NCBI RefSeq assembly: GCF_024721315.2
Contig: NZ_JANFAK020000002.1
Span: forward strand, 1-64,000
DNA length: 64,000 nt
Source of the DNA: Streptomyces sp. Isolate_45
Lineage (GTDB): Bacteria; Actinomycetota; Actinomycetes; Streptomycetales; Streptomycetaceae
Direction of reading: 5' to 3'
The translations under genes were made by a program, and so were the position numbers. The notes under the pieces were generated by a model, which did no database searches, was not told the DNA's origin, and was given only the letters and a program-made list of their open reading frames with translations. Below, piece after piece: positions 62,372-64,000 of this stretch; positions within the stretch are counted from its first letter, which is position 1, and each line of letters begins with the position of its first letter.

Positions 62372-62986
62372 TCATCGAATCCGGATGGTGGCGCAGGTGA
62401 ACGTGGTGTCCTGGAGCAGTGCCGGGGTGATGGCGACGCCGGTCAGGTGCTCTGCCAGAGCGAACGCCGCCGGCGCGGACAGGTCCGTTTCCGGAGCCTC
62501 CTCGAAAGTCTCCTCGAAATGGAAGCCGATCTGCCGTATGACGTCGAGAAGTTCGTCCGGTGTGGTCCCCCACCTGTCCTCCGGGAACATGGGGTCGAAG
62601 CAAAGCCGCAGGACCTGGTCCTCCGCCCAGAGGAACGTACCGACGGCGTTGACGTTCACGAAGTGGGAGACCCAGCTCGCCCCGGTCGAGGCCGGCAGGG
62701 CTCGATCCTCGGTGACGCCGAGGTAGCCGTTCGGCTCGATCAACAGCGTCCAGGCACCCACGGTCGTCATGGCGACCAGCTGACGTTCGCCCTCGGTCAG
62801 GTCGTACTGAGCGAAAGCCGCGTCGACCACAGCGGCCATACCCCGCAAGGGCTCCTCTTGCCGGCCTTCGAACCGGGACCTGACGTCATCCGGTGACAAC
62901 CCCCGCACGAGCGTGAAGCAGTAGGCCTCGGCGAGGTCCGGAAAGTCGTTCTCGAACCACGCGTAGTCCGCTCCGGTCTTCGTCAT
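62372..62986 (-). CDS. Hypothetical protein, DUF6461-like
   Basis: 204 residues, soluble. The pattern DYAWFENDFPDLAEAYCFTL, LVRGLSPDDVRSRF and WTLLIEPNGYLGVTEDRAL matches a Streptomyces family of about 200 residues of unknown function. ATG 62986 preferred over ATG 62995, because GGAGG would touch the latter directly. Confidence 0.8.
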   Translation of the reverse strand: MTKTGADYAWFENDFPDLAEAYCFTLVRGLSPDDVRSRFEGRQEEPLRGMAAVVDAAFAQYDLTEGERQLVAMTTVGAWTLLIEPNGYLGVTEDRALPASTGASWVSHFVNVNAVGTFLWAEDQVLRLCFDPMFPEDRWGTTPDELLDVIRQIGFHFEETFEEAPETDLSAPAAFALAEHLTGVAITPALLQDTTFTCATIRIR

Positions 62987-63135
62987 GCCGCCCATCCTCC
63001 CTCGTGTCGCCGACAGCGGAAGCGCGCCGGTGCCGTCGAGGGGGAGCGGCTGGGAACCATGGGCATGGTCACCGCCGGGGCAAGGACACGTCGTCGCCGT
63101 GGCCCGGGCCGACGGCGACTTCTAGGATCTCCGGC

Positions 63136-63873
63136 ATGGCGACAAGACTCGTACAGATCAATATGAAGGCCCAGGACGACTCCGTACTCGGCCGGTTCTG
63201 GGCGGAGGCTCTCGGGTGGGGTGTCGACAGCGAGGCACCCGGTGTGACGAACCTCGAACCCGTCGGTTTCGCCTACCCCGACCCCGTGGCCGTCTGCGTC
63301 GACATCGTGGCTCGCCCGGAACCCAAAACGGTGAAGAACCGGGTCCACATTGATCTGGCCACCACCTCGACCGCCCATCAGGCGGAGTTGGTCGCGCGCC
63401 TGCGGGATCTGGGCGCGACGCTCGCCGACGTGGGTCAGGGCAACGTCCCCTGGACGGTGATGGCCGATCCGGAGGGCAACGAGTTCTGCGTCCTGGAACC
63501 CCGTCCGATCTACCAGGACACCGGGCCGATCGCCGCGGTGGTGGTCGACTGCACCGACCCACGAGCGATGGTCCGGTTCTGGGGCGGGGCGATGGATTGG
63601 ACGCTCCACGACGTCAGCAACGACCAGGCGACGATGCGTTCCGCGCAAGGCGTCGGCCCCTACCTGGAGTTCATCCGCACCCTCGACGCGAAGAGCGTGT
63701 GGAACCGCGTTCACCTCGATGTCCGCCCCTACCCCGGTGACGACCTGAAAGAGGAAGAGGCTCGACTGCGCGCCCTGGGCGCCACCGACCCCGGCATCGA
63801 CCGGTCCGACATCTCCTGGACGGTTCTGGCCGACCCGGAAGGCAACGAGTTCTGCCTCCTCACTCCTCGCTGA
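63136..63873 (+). CDS. Two-domain VOC (glyoxalase/bleomycin-resistance) family protein
   Basis: 245 residues made of two vicinal-oxygen-chelate modules. The first (1-125) ends in WTVMADPEGNEFCVLEP, the second (about 130-245) in WTVLADPEGNEFCLLTP; the Glu and His metal ligands appear as NRVHIDL and NRVHLDV in each module. Such proteins detoxify or bind small molecules; substrate unknown. Weak ribosome site (AGGA ten bases upstream). Confidence 0.9.
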   Translation: MATRLVQINMKAQDDSVLGRFWAEALGWGVDSEAPGVTNLEPVGFAYPDPVAVCVDIVARPEPKTVKNRVHIDLATTSTAHQAELVARLRDLGATLADVGQGNVPWTVMADPEGNEFCVLEPRPIYQDTGPIAAVVVDCTDPRAMVRFWGGAMDWTLHDVSNDQATMRSAQGVGPYLEFIRTLDAKSVWNRVHLDVRPYPGDDLKEEEARLRALGATDPGIDRSDISWTVLADPEGNEFCLLTPR

Positions 63874-64000
63874 CCTCGATCAATCGCTCCGGCCGGTTGC
63901 GTGCGATCGGCCGGAGTCCGGGGCTGGTGGCCGCGGCGTCCGGTGCCGAGGCGTTGACGGCTACGGGCTGGGCCGGACCGTCAGGGGGCCCACCGCCGGG

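Overview
The window is about 64 kb of very GC-rich, gene-dense bacterial DNA. Third codon positions are almost always G or C, GTG starts are common and Shine-Dalgarno sequences are AGGAGG-like. The gene content includes a paralogous class A PBP, LacI/TetR/MarR/LysR/ArsR regulators, a BlaI-M56 pair, TerB, a ribosome-inactivating protein, a GH114 protein and the actinobacterial RRHVDL-type leader peptide. All of this points to Streptomyces or a close relative such as Kitasatospora. Roughly 60 intact genes are interpretable. No rRNA, tRNA, CRISPR array or intact insertion sequence was seen. Seven decayed genes suggest a variable chromosomal region under reductive change.

Layout. 0-4.5 kb: a class A PBP whose transpeptidase Ser-x-x-Lys motif is replaced, a convergent anchored deacetylase-like protein, and a TetR regulator coupled to a small membrane protein. 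4.6-6.7 kb: relics of a probable arsenic-resistance locus (FAD oxidoreductase pseudogene and ACR3 fragment) around an intact TSUP permease. 7-14 kb: GNAT, hypothetical proteins, an Old Yellow Enzyme divergent from a MarR regulator, a secreted ribosome-inactivating protein, and a GGCA microsatellite. 14-19.6 kb: an E1-like adenylyltransferase translationally coupled to a GNAT; a nitrilase divergent from a LacI regulator; and a deletion scar joining the 3' halves of a citrate/methylcitrate synthase gene and an ScfR-type regulator gene. 19.7-25 kb: FAD monooxygenase, NmrA-like reductase, a MarR regulator with candidate operators, a frameshifted lipoprotein gene and a small secreted protein.

25.9-29.6 kb is a distinctly AT-richer island carrying three tightly packed genes: an NAD-synthetase-like amidotransferase, a 2OG-Fe(II) oxygenase, and a three-part protein with a nicotinate/nicotinamide mononucleotide adenylyltransferase domain and a phosphoribosyltransferase-like domain. 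Taken together these correspond to the three chemical steps of a Preiss-Handler-type NAD route plus an oxygenase. It is the best candidate in the window for an undescribed system, either NAD replenishment or synthesis of a modified dinucleotide or nucleoside.

30-39.7 kb: small membrane proteins, LysR divergent from an IMPase-like protein and an F420-reductase-like protein, a VWA protein, an IS630 remnant, an orphan NarL-type response regulator and a CPA2 antiporter. 39.9-44.1 kb: a complete sulfonate utilisation operon (monooxygenase, permease, binding protein, ATPase) preceded by a cysteine-ending leader peptide and a hairpin. 44.8-55 kb: secreted small protein, broken histidine kinase, GH114 protein, iron-permease-like protein, MFS-ArsR pair, TerB, BlaI/M56 pair and small proteins. 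55-64 kb: P450, LysR and DHA2 exporter, NmrA-like protein, alpha/beta hydrolase, a hypothetical protein and a two-domain VOC protein.
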